From the NCBI RefSeq assembly GCF_052161615.1, contig NZ_CP197417.1, positions 4,464,001 to 4,528,000 of the forward strand: 64,000 nt of DNA, given 5' to 3'. The position numbers and the translations under genes are program-made. The notes beneath the pieces are model-generated. The model searched no databases and was not told the DNA's origin. It worked only from the letters and a program-made list of their open reading frames with translations. The stretch comes from Aeoliella sp052161615. GTDB taxonomy: Bacteria; Planctomycetota; Planctomycetia; Pirellulales; Lacipirellulaceae. Positions 1-8,076 of this stretch are shown one piece after another (the first letter of the stretch is position 1; the number at the start of each line of letters is the position of its first letter).

Positions 1-1107
1 GAGGTAGCGCGACAGATTCGGGCGATGCTGCAAGAGTACGATGGTTTTGCTTCTACTTGGGCCAATATCAACTACGGCCAAGACGAATTGGAGCTTCGGC
101 TCAAACCCTTGGCCGCCGAGTTGGGACTCACGCAGCAGCTTTTGGCCCAGCAAATTCGCCAAGCCTTCTTTGGCGAGGAAGCACAGCGGCTCCAACGCGG
201 CATCGACGACATTCGCGTGATGGTTCGGCTCCCCCGCCTCCAACGGGAGTCGCTCCATACGCTCGATCAAATGCGAGTGCGGACGCCACGCGGTGCGAGT
301 GTGCCGTTGTCGGCCGTGGCCGAAACTACGTTCGTCAAAGCCCCTTCTCACGTCGATCGGAAGGACGGTGCCGAGATCCTTCGAATCGGCGCTCGCGCAG
401 TGGACGAGACGGTCGACATCCTGGGCATCGCTCGCGAGTTGATGCCTCGCATCGACCGCCTAGTGTCGCAGAACAATCTCAGCTTCGAGTTCGTGGGCTA
501 CGTCGCCGAGGCGGCTGACACCCAGTTTCGGACGATCGTCGGATCGTGCCTGTTGGCGTTTGCTCTCTTCGCCTTGCTATCGATTGCGCTCAAATCACTG
601 GGACAACCCTTCTTCGTGTTGCTAGCAGTCCCCTTTTCGATCATTGGAGCGCTGCTAGGGCATATCGCCCTTGGCATCACGCCGTCGTACCTTTCACTCT
701 TCGGACTGCTTGCCCTCGCGGGCGTCGCGGTCAACGACTCGCTGGTGATGGTCGACTACGTGAATAACCGCCGCGCGGCGGGCGAGACCCTACGCGACGC
801 GGCCTTGCAAGCAGGCGCTCGCCGATTCCGTCCCATCATGCTGACATCCGTCACCACCTTTGCGGGACTTGTGCCGCTGCTGATGGATCGATCGCTACAG
901 GCGCAGTTCCTGATTCCGATGGCCACGTCACTCGCCTTCGGCGTGATGTTCGCCACGATCGTCACGCTGTATCTGATCCCGTGCGCGATGATCGCGGCGG
1001 ACGATATCTACGGCGTTTTGGCCCACGCCAAGGAGTGGTATTTCCGCCCCTTCGCTCCCGCCAACAAGACTTCGGTCGAAGCACCGGATCTCGTTAGTCA
1101 CACCTAA
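1..1107 (+). CDS. RND-family efflux transporter permease, C-terminal part (5' end outside window)
   Basis: This is the C-terminal part (368 codons) of an inner-membrane resistance-nodulation-division pump of the AcrB/MMPL-like group, which exports substrates using the proton gradient with a periplasmic adaptor and an outer-membrane channel. The frame is open from base 1, so the N terminus lies upstream. The visible part holds a periplasmic porter subdomain (to about residue 165) and then a block of membrane helices, including the segment GVAVNDSLVMVDYVNNRR and the typical ending in which a conserved RPIMLTSVTTFAG stretch leads to the last helices. The 3' end overlaps the convergent lipoprotein gene by 14 bases. 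The substrate cannot be told from this fragment. Confidence 0.9.
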   Translation, partial: EVARQIRAMLQEYDGFASTWANINYGQDELELRLKPLAAELGLTQQLLAQQIRQAFFGEEAQRLQRGIDDIRVMVRLPRLQRESLHTLDQMRVRTPRGASVPLSAVAETTFVKAPSHVDRKDGAEILRIGARAVDETVDILGIARELMPRIDRLVSQNNLSFEFVGYVAEAADTQFRTIVGSCLLAFALFALLSIALKSLGQPFFVLLAVPFSIIGALLGHIALGITPSYLSLFGLLALAGVAVNDSLVMVDYVNNRRAAGETLRDAALQAGARRFRPIMLTSVTTFAGLVPLLMDRSLQAQFLIPMATSLAFGVMFATIVTLYLIPCAMIAADDIYGVLAHAKEWYFRPFAPANKTSVEAPDLVSHT

Positions 1108-1570
1108 AGTCGATCGTCAGTGGCTCGTCCGCGTCAGCCGGTACACTGGCAGTGAGACCGCTGGTGGTGGTCTGGTTGTACTTCGCAGGAATGCGCGACT
1201 TGCGTGGTGGTGGGCTCTCCTCCCACTGGGTCAGTGGCGGTGCTCCGATCAGACTGGTAACCGCCACCTGATACTCTCCCGGCTGAATGCCGTCGCCCTT
1301 GGTGAACGTGGTGAGCGAGTACGTCCCATCGGGTTCAATCTGCCCGATTGCCGGACGCATGGGGGCACCCTCCAGGACTTTCGTCGGTTGGAACGCGATG
1401 GTTCCCCCTTCGAGTGGCTTGCCATTCGAAGTCACCGTACCACGCACGTCGATGGTCTGTGGACCCGACTTGCCGCACCCGGTAAGCAGAACGAAATGCA
1501 GCCCTACGAGCGAAGCGGCGACTGGCAGCATGGCGCGACGGTTGAGTATACGACTCACTAATCGGGGCAT
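1094..1570 (-). CDS. Lipoprotein with a carboxypeptidase-regulatory-like (transthyretin-like) fold
   Basis: A 158-residue predicted lipoprotein. I start it at the ATG at 1570 because residues 1-31 then form a basic, hydrophobic signal ending in the lipobox LTGC (Cys32). The mature part begins with VRGTVTSNGKPLEGGTIAF, a beta-rich pattern shared by small planctomycete lipoproteins with carboxypeptidase-regulatory-like domains, and contains DGTYSL and GEYQVAV strands of the same fold. Such genes commonly sit next to DUF1559 genes, as here, 56 bases downstream of one on the same strand. The role is unknown; the context suggests a cell-surface accessory protein. The open frame extends further 5' but that part reads through the DUF1559 gene in another frame. 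Confidence 0.8.
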   Translation of the reverse strand: MPRLVSRILNRRAMLPVAASLVGLHFVLLTGCGKSGPQTIDVRGTVTSNGKPLEGGTIAFQPTKVLEGAPMRPAIGQIEPDGTYSLTTFTKGDGIQPGEYQVAVTSLIGAPPLTQWEESPPPRKSRIPAKYNQTTTSGLTASVPADADEPLTIDFRCD

Positions 1571-1626
1571 CGAGAAACTCCAAAGCACTCGTAGTGGCAG
1601 CAAGAAATACGCGATCCACCGGCTTA

Positions 1627-2649
1627 CTACCGAACTGGCACCGAGCCGCTGCCAGGGGGCGCACCAGGAAGCTTGCCATCGGCCTTGTCGCCGGTTCGCA
1701 CCCAAGTGGCGTAGTCGATGTCGTCGGTCACGAACTGCACGCTGCCGTCCGCCATGCCCATCAGCACACCGCCGGGGTGTTCGCTCTTGAAACCACCTTG
1801 GCCGGATACGTTGTCGCGGTAAGCATCGTTGGCGATGCCGAGTGCGCGATGATGGTTCGGCGGAAACTGCGTGGTTCCGGTGATGTACGTGCTGTTGAAC
1901 AGCATATGGTGGATGTACAAGTTGGGCAGCACTTCGCCCACCAAGTAGGTGTTGCTGAGCCCGTCCGTACAGTGCTTGAATCGGTACGCTACCCAGCCAC
2001 CGGCGAACATGCCCGGGGCACCATAAGTGCCGGTTCCACCACGTTTGCTCTGCTCGTTCATCCGATCGTCCCACAATGGGATGCCCACGTTGCAAGGAGG
2101 GTTGTCGCAAGTCGCCAGCGGCCCGCCACTGGGAAGGTACGACGCCCCCATCGAACGCGAGGTGAAGGGGCCCGCGATGTGGCTGGTTTCGGGAAGACTG
2201 CTAACCTTGAACCGCTCGTGCGTCATTAACCCCGCGTGCCCATCCGAAGGGCACTTCATCGAGGGAATTTCCCAGTTCAGCAGCACCTCGGCGTTGGGGC
2301 TCACTCGTGTCCGCTTCTTGAAGTCCAACCGGTCGTAAGCCGCCGACTCTTCCACGTAGGGCAACAACGAGATGAACCAATTGTGGCAGTTGTAAATGCT
2401 CTCGCCGTATCCGCCACCCGTTGCTTCGTTGCAACGAGCGCCAGCTGGCAGGATGTTATGCGCGGAGTGGTAGTTGTGCATGGCCAGCGCCAGCTGCTTG
2501 ATCTGGTTCGTGCACTGCGCGCGCCGCGCGGCCTCGCGGGCCGCCTGGACGGCGGGCAGCAGCAGCGCCACCAGAATGCCAATAATGGCGATCACCACCA
2601 GAAGCTCGACGAGGGTGAAGCCCTTCTGCGAATCCCTTAAACGGACCAT
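1627..2649 (-). CDS. DUF1559 protein with type IV pilin-like N terminus
   Basis: A 340-residue member of the large planctomycete DUF1559 family (pseudopilin-like secreted proteins of unknown function). The start at 2649 is chosen because AAGGAAG precedes it by about six bases and the class III signal follows at once: a short basic leader, then GFTLVELLVVIAIIG, cut after the Gly, followed by the long hydrophobic helix and AREAARR. The C-terminal region has the family's H-x-G-G...DGS signature (HPGGVLMGMADGSVQFV). It is the last but one gene of a minus-strand series that begins with an ECF sigma factor, and lies downstream of two PEP-CTERM genes. Function is not established for this family. Confidence 0.9.
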   Translation of the reverse strand: MVRLRDSQKGFTLVELLVVIAIIGILVALLLPAVQAAREAARRAQCTNQIKQLALAMHNYHSAHNILPAGARCNEATGGGYGESIYNCHNWFISLLPYVEESAAYDRLDFKKRTRVSPNAEVLLNWEIPSMKCPSDGHAGLMTHERFKVSSLPETSHIAGPFTSRSMGASYLPSGGPLATCDNPPCNVGIPLWDDRMNEQSKRGGTGTYGAPGMFAGGWVAYRFKHCTDGLSNTYLVGEVLPNLYIHHMLFNSTYITGTTQFPPNHHRALGIANDAYRDNVSGQGGFKSEHPGGVLMGMADGSVQFVTDDIDYATWVRTGDKADGKLPGAPPGSGSVPVR

Positions 2650-2913
2650 ACAACTTCCTTTTCTCTTCAATCTGCCCGCGAACACTCAGCACGCGTGCCT
2701 TAGTAACGTATCGATTCACGTCTATCACGTCGTCGCAAGGGGAAGCAAAAGGACCGTTGCTGCCTGTACGATCCTTTTGCCGAACCCCTGCTTCGGTATC
2801 AAATTCTTTGCACTTAGGTGCACTTGGTTACACATCACAAGTGGGACCTCGCTGCGTTCATCGCCAGGCGACGCACCCGGAGCTGAAAGCAGTCTTCCAT
2901 GTAAGGCACGACG

Positions 2914-3735
2914 TTATTTCTTTCTGACGTGGCACCATCCCAGCAGCCCCACTCCGCCAAGGCACGCGAGCAATGCCGAGCTCGGCTCGGGAATGATACG
3001 CAGGTTGTCCACGCTGATACTGAATGCCGCGTTTCGAGTGTCGGTGAAGAGCCCAATCATCGGACTTGCACCAAGGTCCATGCTGACCGTCCGAACAAGG
3101 TGCGGAACATCCAGATTATCGACCCATCCCAATTGGTAGGTGCTCGCGGCCGAGCGATGGATGAAGAGGCTAGCGATTTTGTCCAGCTCGGTACTCGTAC
3201 TGGACGTGGTGAGCATTTGGTCGACGTTCTGCTCCGTGATGGTACCGCCACCCACCGCTGTATACCCATCCGTCCGAAAGACATCTCGACCACCCGAGTT
3301 GCGGAACCCGCCGAACAGGAACGAATACTCGTCATCTCGCAAGTCCTGGTTCGACGTTGCCGAACTGGGCAAGGAAAGGCCATTCATCAGGCCCGCCGAC
3401 ACCACTAAGCCCAACATCTCGGAGCTATTGGAGCCATAGGTGGCCCCGCGAATGTCGACATCGACAAGCAGGGTTAGCCCTACGCCTAGGGTGGCCGTGT
3501 TATGCAGCGAAAGCGTTTGGGTCGCGACACCGCCAGACCCCACGCTACTTACCTGCAATTCCCCTGCAGCAACCGTTAAGGTCGGTAGAACGCTGCCTGA
3601 TCTTCCTAGCACGACTCTACGAGTGTAATTCGCGCTTGTATCCGTGCCAAAATCATCAAGAAAGATCGTCGCGGCCCCTACAGTACCAGTCGCGATCAGC
3701 ATAAAGATGCTGGCGGTAACCCTCAAAAATCTCAT
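2914..3735 (-). CDS. PEP-CTERM exosortase-sorted protein, paralogue of the middle unit of the adjacent triple protein
   Basis: A 273-residue secreted protein. The ATG at 3735 is preferred over the one at 3741 since GGAG lies nine bases upstream. Residues 1-22 are a signal peptide. The body is a beta-rich domain with FLDDF near the mature N terminus and YSFLFGGFRNSGGRDVF in the middle. The C terminus is a full exosortase sorting signal: PEPSS, a hydrophobic segment, then RKK. The whole body is recognisably similar to residues 496-722 of the neighbouring 1371-residue protein, which lies 88 bases upstream on the same strand, so the two arose by duplication. Unlike that unit it has no dockerin-type repeats before the anchor. 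Function unknown. Confidence 0.88.
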   Translation of the reverse strand: MRFLRVTASIFMLIATGTVGAATIFLDDFGTDTSANYTRRVVLGRSGSVLPTLTVAAGELQVSSVGSGGVATQTLSLHNTATLGVGLTLLVDVDIRGATYGSNSSEMLGLVVSAGLMNGLSLPSSATSNQDLRDDEYSFLFGGFRNSGGRDVFRTDGYTAVGGGTITEQNVDQMLTTSSTSTELDKIASLFIHRSAASTYQLGWVDNLDVPHLVRTVSMDLGASPMIGLFTDTRNAAFSISVDNLRIIPEPSSALLACLGGVGLLGWCHVRKK

Positions 3736-3823
3736 GATCATTAGCTCCTTTTCCAAGTTGAAGAGAATTAGTTGCGAAGAGATGGGACTTCCATAAAAGA
3801 ATCCACGGCCAAGCACACAGACA

Positions 3824-5065
3824 CTAAACGCACCACCATTTGGTTCGTACGCCCAGGGCGACGATACCAAACAAGGCGAGGGCGACCGCGGATGAGGGTT
3901 CGGGAACGGTTGACGTCTGCAGTGCCCCGAGCTCAAGCCCACCGAGGCCGAGACCCAACAACCGGCGATGCAGCACGAGGGCGTCGTCGATGTCGACGCG
4001 GCCATTGAAGTTCAAATCGCCCTTCATGCGCGATACCAAGTCGCCAACCTGAGCGCCGACCAGGTCGTTGACGTAGTTCCAGTTCGAAACAAACGCGGTC
4101 ACGTCCGCCGAGTTCACCAAGCCATCGAGGTTCACGTCGCCCGCATCCTTGCCAGCCAAGGTGGCCGCGATAAACTCGTTGTCGGTGGCGATATTAAACG
4201 TGCCCCAATCTTGGCCGGGCTGCGTGATGTTGGCGTTCACGGGACTGACGCCCGTGTTGTTTCCGGCGACGTACACTTCGACGTCATCGAGCGTGCCGGT
4301 GAAGAAGTTCGACGCTTTGTCCAACCCAACGCCGAGCGTCAGATCCAGATTCGCCCCCGCGGCGTGCGACGTGTAGGTACGCCCGCTATCTAATCCTGAC
4401 TGTGCGACGGCCACGCCATTGACGTAGAGCACCGCACCGTCGGTGCCGAACGAATGCTGCATCAAGTGGGTCCACTGACCAAAGGCCACAGCCGTCGTCG
4501 AATCGGTCACGTTGCCAGCCGTGGCATTGGAGAGCGATCCCCACGTCATGCCCCAAGTGTTGGTCGCCGTGATGTGGACGCCGAACTGATAGGTGTCGTT
4601 CACTAAATCTTGCCGTGCCCCGGTGCTGCTCGCGGGGCGAGCCCAGAGCTGAAGGCCGCGCGTGGTAATGTTGGCGAAGTTGTCGTAAGGATTCTGTGGC
4701 GGGTTGTTGCGAGGATTGCCTAGCCCGCCGAAGTGGCTGAGGCTGGCGTCGTTGTTGCGGGCCAAGTAATCGTTGCCGTCGAACTCGATGCCCAGCACCG
4801 AGCCGTTTGCAAACGGGCGACCTGCCACATTGACGTAAGCCGGATCGCCACCGATAGAGTCGATGTCCTGGTAGTTGCCTTCGTCTGGGACACCGTTCGA
4901 GTCGTAGGTCGCCAAGCCAAAACCATCGAGATCGACGTTGGTGCCAGCCGACGCGCCTTCGGCCGCATCGTCGCCAAGGCGATAGTCGCGATCGAGGTGA
5001 CGCGCAGCGCTTGCTGTACTTGCAGCAGCGAGTAGCAGCAGTACGCAGGCCAGCGGGCCATGGGT
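3824..5065 (-). other. Unit 3 of the triple PEP-CTERM protein
   Basis: Residues 959-1371. A third signal-like segment (PLACVLLLLAAASTASA) is followed by a LamG-like jelly-roll domain with ITTRGLQLWARP and FGQWTHLMQH, two dockerin-like loops (about 1268-1280 and 1307-1319) and the terminal VPEPSS anchor at 1345-1350. A GGAGGG lies six bases before an in-frame GTG (Val948) and two ATG codons (Met950, Met951) at the end of unit 2, so independent translation of this unit is possible. Confidence 0.8.
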
Positions 5066-7939
5066 CCGTCGCCCCCCGGCGCGGACCATCATGGCCACGG
5101 CAAGCCCTCCGACCAGCAGCAGCGCCGTGGTCGGCTCGGGGACGACACTCGTGGTCGATTGCAACGCCCCGAGGCTGCCTGCCCCCAGGTTGTCACGCCA
5201 CACCGTGTAGTCCGCCAAGTTCACAACGCCGTCGCCGTTGCCATCCGCTCCATCACCCGCAACGGGAACGTTCGATCCAAACGCCGACTTCCAAATCGAG
5301 TAGTCGGCCGCATTCACAAGGCCATTGCCGTCGTAGTCGCCAGGGACCGACGGTCCTTCGATGGTGCCAAACGCGACGGTCCCTTGAACCACTTGGCCCG
5401 TCGCCGAGTTGTGGTAGAAGAACACGAGGTCGTCGGCCTGCCCCGTTCCGTTGTAGGCACTGCCCAGGTTGAGCCCTCCGGCGACGGCAATGGTCGACGG
5501 ACTGGCCTCGTCGTTCAGGTAGTACTCTGCGAGCTCCCCGGTGCCGGCGTTGGGGGCTTCGACCCAGCCGTTGGGATCGGTGGGCGTCGCGCCCGCCGGG
5601 AAGCCCGCTAGGTTCTGATCGAACAAGCTCGTCCAACCATTCTTGTCGAGATTTCCGAGGGCACTGGTGATCTGGTAGGAGTCCATCGAAACCCCCGCTT
5701 CGGTGTTATTTTCGATACGCATCTGGCCAGTCGTCGGATCAACAAGCAGGCCCAGTTGCAATGCGGGCGACGCTGCCACCTGCAAGTTGTCGACCAACTG
5801 ATTCAAGGAGGCATTGCGAGTGTCGGTGAAGAAACCGATGTGCGGGTTCGCTCCGAGATCCATGGTCAGCGTGCGTACAACGTGTGGAGCCGAAAGGTTG
5901 TCAATCCAGCCCAGGCTGTATTCGTTCGCTGCGGTCGCCGAACGAGCGATGAACAGCTTGCGAATGTTCGCAAGCGCCGCATCGGTATTGCTGGCCGAAA
6001 CGCCTTGGTCGATGCTCTCTTCCGCAGGGCTCGTTCCATCAACCGCCACATAGCCTCCCGAACGAAACACGTCACGCCCGCCGGAGTTGCGAAAGCCACC
6101 AAACAAGAATGAGAACTCATCGTCACGCACGTCCACGTTAGTGGTGGAGCTGCTTGGTAGTGGCACACCGACTTGGAAACCCGCGGACAACGCGAGTCCA
6201 AACATCTCCGAGCCACTACCACCAAACGCGCCACCGAGCATGTCGATGTCGACCGTCAGTCGCTCGCCTGCACCGAGCGTCGCGGTGTCGTGCAAGATGA
6301 GCGACTGCGTGACAAAGTTGCCCGACCCCGCACTGGTTACCTGTAGTTTGCCCCCCACGACAGTGGTAGTGGGAAGAACGCTCCCCTGACGCCCCAATAC
6401 CGCGCGGCTGCTGTAGTCGGCGGTCGAGTCGATGCTGAAGTCGTCGAGGAACGGAGCCGCGCTCGCGGTCCCCGCGACTAGGACCATTGCGCCCAGCAGC
6501 ATTGCAGCGCGTCGCGTCAGCGAGCGGAGAGCTTTTCGGCGTCGAGTCGCCAAGCCGATGGCACCCAGAACCAGCAGCACGGCGCTGCTCGGCTCGGGCA
6601 CGCTCACCGTGCCAATCAGCCCAAACGCACCGGCACCATTGGCGGTGTCGTAGGCGACTTCAAAGAGGGAGAAATCCAGTAAGTCACGCTTCAGATCGCC
6701 GTTCAGGTCCCCCTTTAGGTACGCTTCGGCCAGCGACAGTCCCGTGAAATTCGAACCGAGTCCCCCCAAGAACAGTGTGTAGTCGGCCGGGGTAAGGAGC
6801 CCGTCGCCGTTGAAGTCGCCACTCAGAATCTTCGTGCCGGTGTAGACCACGGGGACACTGATCACACGGTCCGCTAGGCTGATTTTTGCTGTCACGTCTT
6901 CCAGCGGCGTCCGCAACCAGACGTTACCAAGATTCACCGCGTTGGCGTTCGTAAGCGTCGCTGCGTCGCCAGGGGTGACGCTGAAGTTGTACTCCGACAG
7001 ATCGTGGGCATCGCCCGTGGTGGTGAGCTTGATCCAATCGTCGTTCAAGTCGAGCGGCCCTGCCCCGCCCGCGCTAGTCTTGTCATAGTTGTCGCTCACC
7101 GAGGTCCAACCGGTTTGCGTGAACGAGCCATTCGTAAGCGACTTGAGCTCGTATCCCAGAATGCCAGCCCCCGTAGCACTCGCATTGGACAGCGTCACCT
7201 GACCGGTCTGCCGATCGATCGACACAAAAGGCGCCGCGACCGAGTTGATCCGCAAGTTATCAACCGTCCCCGAGTAAGTATTCGATCGAATGTCCGAGTA
7301 CACACCGACGAACGCCCCGCCAGGACCGAAGGCCGCGTTGTCGTACTGCCCCGCCATGGTCAGCGAGGCGTCCGCGTTGACGTAGCCGAATGCGAAATTG
7401 TCTTCCGTAATGCGCTGCACGTAGACGCCGTTCACCTGCGTGAAGTCGGGGGGAGTCACGGTTACCTGCGTTGATGGTCCGGCGACGAAACGCTCGGACT
7501 GAAACGAGGAGGTCCCGAAGCGCAAGCTGGCGGTCACAAAATCGGCCGTCGTGCGACCATCGCCCCCTCCGGGCGCAACACTCGTCGTAATGGGATTGAG
7601 CCGCGACACGATCAGGCCAGTCACCTCGAGGCTGCCGTGCGTGGCGTCGTTCACGTCGAGCAGGACGGTTTCGCCGATCGCCAGTGCCGCGGTGTTGTGC
7701 ATAAACGAGGTCTGCAGCGCCCCCGCCGTGTGAGTTGGATTGGTGATGACGAGGTTGTCCGAGTCCCCGCCATCGATCACACGCACCACGGCCCCGGTTC
7801 CCGCGTTGTTCGACAGCAGGTCGGTGCTGGTGTAGTTCGCCGTGGTATCGGTATCGAAGTTATCGAGAAAAGTAGCGGCCACCGCCGGCACGCTACACGC
7901 AATCAGCAGGGCCGTCGCGCCTGAAAATACCAGCCTCAT
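3824..7939 (-). CDS. Triple PEP-CTERM fusion: three complete surface proteins in one reading frame
   Basis: A 1371-residue ORF with no internal stop that contains three full secreted proteins in a row. The start at 7939 has AGGAGG eight bases upstream. Unit 1 (1-469) has a signal peptide, a beta-rich domain, dockerin-type loops (DFNGDGLLTPADY, DLNGDLKRDLLDF) and VPEPSS-helix-RRRK. Unit 2 (470-958) opens with a second signal-like segment ending TASA at 495, carries FLFGGFRNSGGRDVF, dockerin loops (DYDGNGLVNAADY, DGNGDGVVNLADY) and VPEPTT-helix-R-rich tail. Unit 3 (959-1371) opens with a third signal-like segment ending TASA at 978, a LamG/concanavalin-like domain, two further loops and VPEPSS-helix-RTK. 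Junctions have almost no spacer. If signal peptidase and an exosortase cut each copy, three anchored proteins would result; that processing is inference. Confidence 0.88.
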   Translation of the reverse strand: MRLVFSGATALLIACSVPAVAATFLDNFDTDTTANYTSTDLLSNNAGTGAVVRVIDGGDSDNLVITNPTHTAGALQTSFMHNTAALAIGETVLLDVNDATHGSLEVTGLIVSRLNPITTSVAPGGGDGRTTADFVTASLRFGTSSFQSERFVAGPSTQVTVTPPDFTQVNGVYVQRITEDNFAFGYVNADASLTMAGQYDNAAFGPGGAFVGVYSDIRSNTYSGTVDNLRINSVAAPFVSIDRQTGQVTLSNASATGAGILGYELKSLTNGSFTQTGWTSVSDNYDKTSAGGAGPLDLNDDWIKLTTTGDAHDLSEYNFSVTPGDAATLTNANAVNLGNVWLRTPLEDVTAKISLADRVISVPVVYTGTKILSGDFNGDGLLTPADYTLFLGGLGSNFTGLSLAEAYLKGDLNGDLKRDLLDFSLFEVAYDTANGAGAFGLIGTVSVPEPSSAVLLVLGAIGLATRRRKALRSLTRRAAMLLGAMVLVAGTASAAPFLDDFSIDSTADYSSRAVLGRQGSVLPTTTVVGGKLQVTSAGSGNFVTQSLILHDTATLGAGERLTVDIDMLGGAFGGSGSEMFGLALSAGFQVGVPLPSSSTTNVDVRDDEFSFLFGGFRNSGGRDVFRSGGYVAVDGTSPAEESIDQGVSASNTDAALANIRKLFIARSATAANEYSLGWIDNLSAPHVVRTLTMDLGANPHIGFFTDTRNASLNQLVDNLQVAASPALQLGLLVDPTTGQMRIENNTEAGVSMDSYQITSALGNLDKNGWTSLFDQNLAGFPAGATPTDPNGWVEAPNAGTGELAEYYLNDEASPSTIAVAGGLNLGSAYNGTGQADDLVFFYHNSATGQVVQGTVAFGTIEGPSVPGDYDGNGLVNAADYSIWKSAFGSNVPVAGDGADGNGDGVVNLADYTVWRDNLGAGSLGALQSTTSVVPEPTTALLLVGGLAVAMMVRAGGRRTHGPLACVLLLLAAASTASAARHLDRDYRLGDDAAEGASAGTNVDLDGFGLATYDSNGVPDEGNYQDIDSIGGDPAYVNVAGRPFANGSVLGIEFDGNDYLARNNDASLSHFGGLGNPRNNPPQNPYDNFANITTRGLQLWARPASSTGARQDLVNDTYQFGVHITATNTWGMTWGSLSNATAGNVTDSTTAVAFGQWTHLMQHSFGTDGAVLYVNGVAVAQSGLDSGRTYTSHAAGANLDLTLGVGLDKASNFFTGTLDDVEVYVAGNNTGVSPVNANITQPGQDWGTFNIATDNEFIAATLAGKDAGDVNLDGLVNSADVTAFVSNWNYVNDLVGAQVGDLVSRMKGDLNFNGRVDIDDALVLHRRLLGLGLGGLELGALQTSTVPEPSSAVALALFGIVALGVRTKWWCV
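5066..6532 (-). other. Unit 2 of the triple PEP-CTERM protein
   Basis: Residues 470-958. It begins directly after the first anchor with a basic n-region, a hydrophobic core and TASA-A, which looks like a signal peptide in the middle of the chain. The body matches the separate gene at 2914-3735. Two dockerin-like loops are at about 868-880 and 899-911, and VPEPTT is at 933-938. No good ribosome site precedes the only nearby Met codons (480, 485), so separate initiation of this unit is not supported. Confidence 0.82.
6533..7939 (-). other. Unit 1 of the triple PEP-CTERM protein
   Basis: Residues 1-469. The signal peptide is residues 1-21 (ending AVA), the mature part begins ATFLDNFDTDTTANY, dockerin-like Ca-binding loops fall at about 374-386 and 411-423, and the first PEP motif is residues 448-450, followed by a hydrophobic stretch and RRRK at 466-469. 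On its own it would be an ordinary PEP-CTERM/dockerin protein. Confidence 0.85.
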
Positions 7940-8076
7940 TAGAAACGCCTCCTTCAATGCCATTGGAATCACGTTGTTGTTCGATCTAATTCTTGGGTAC
8001 CGTGAGTGCGTACCCTCCTCGGAGCGAAGCGGCATGCCGCTTCAACAAGAGGGAATTGGTGGGAAATACTGGAGAG

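Noticed and set aside
1571..2110. Upstream extension of the lipoprotein frame
   Set aside because: It overlaps the DUF1559 gene in a different frame, is Arg/His-rich, and the lipobox fits a start at 1570.
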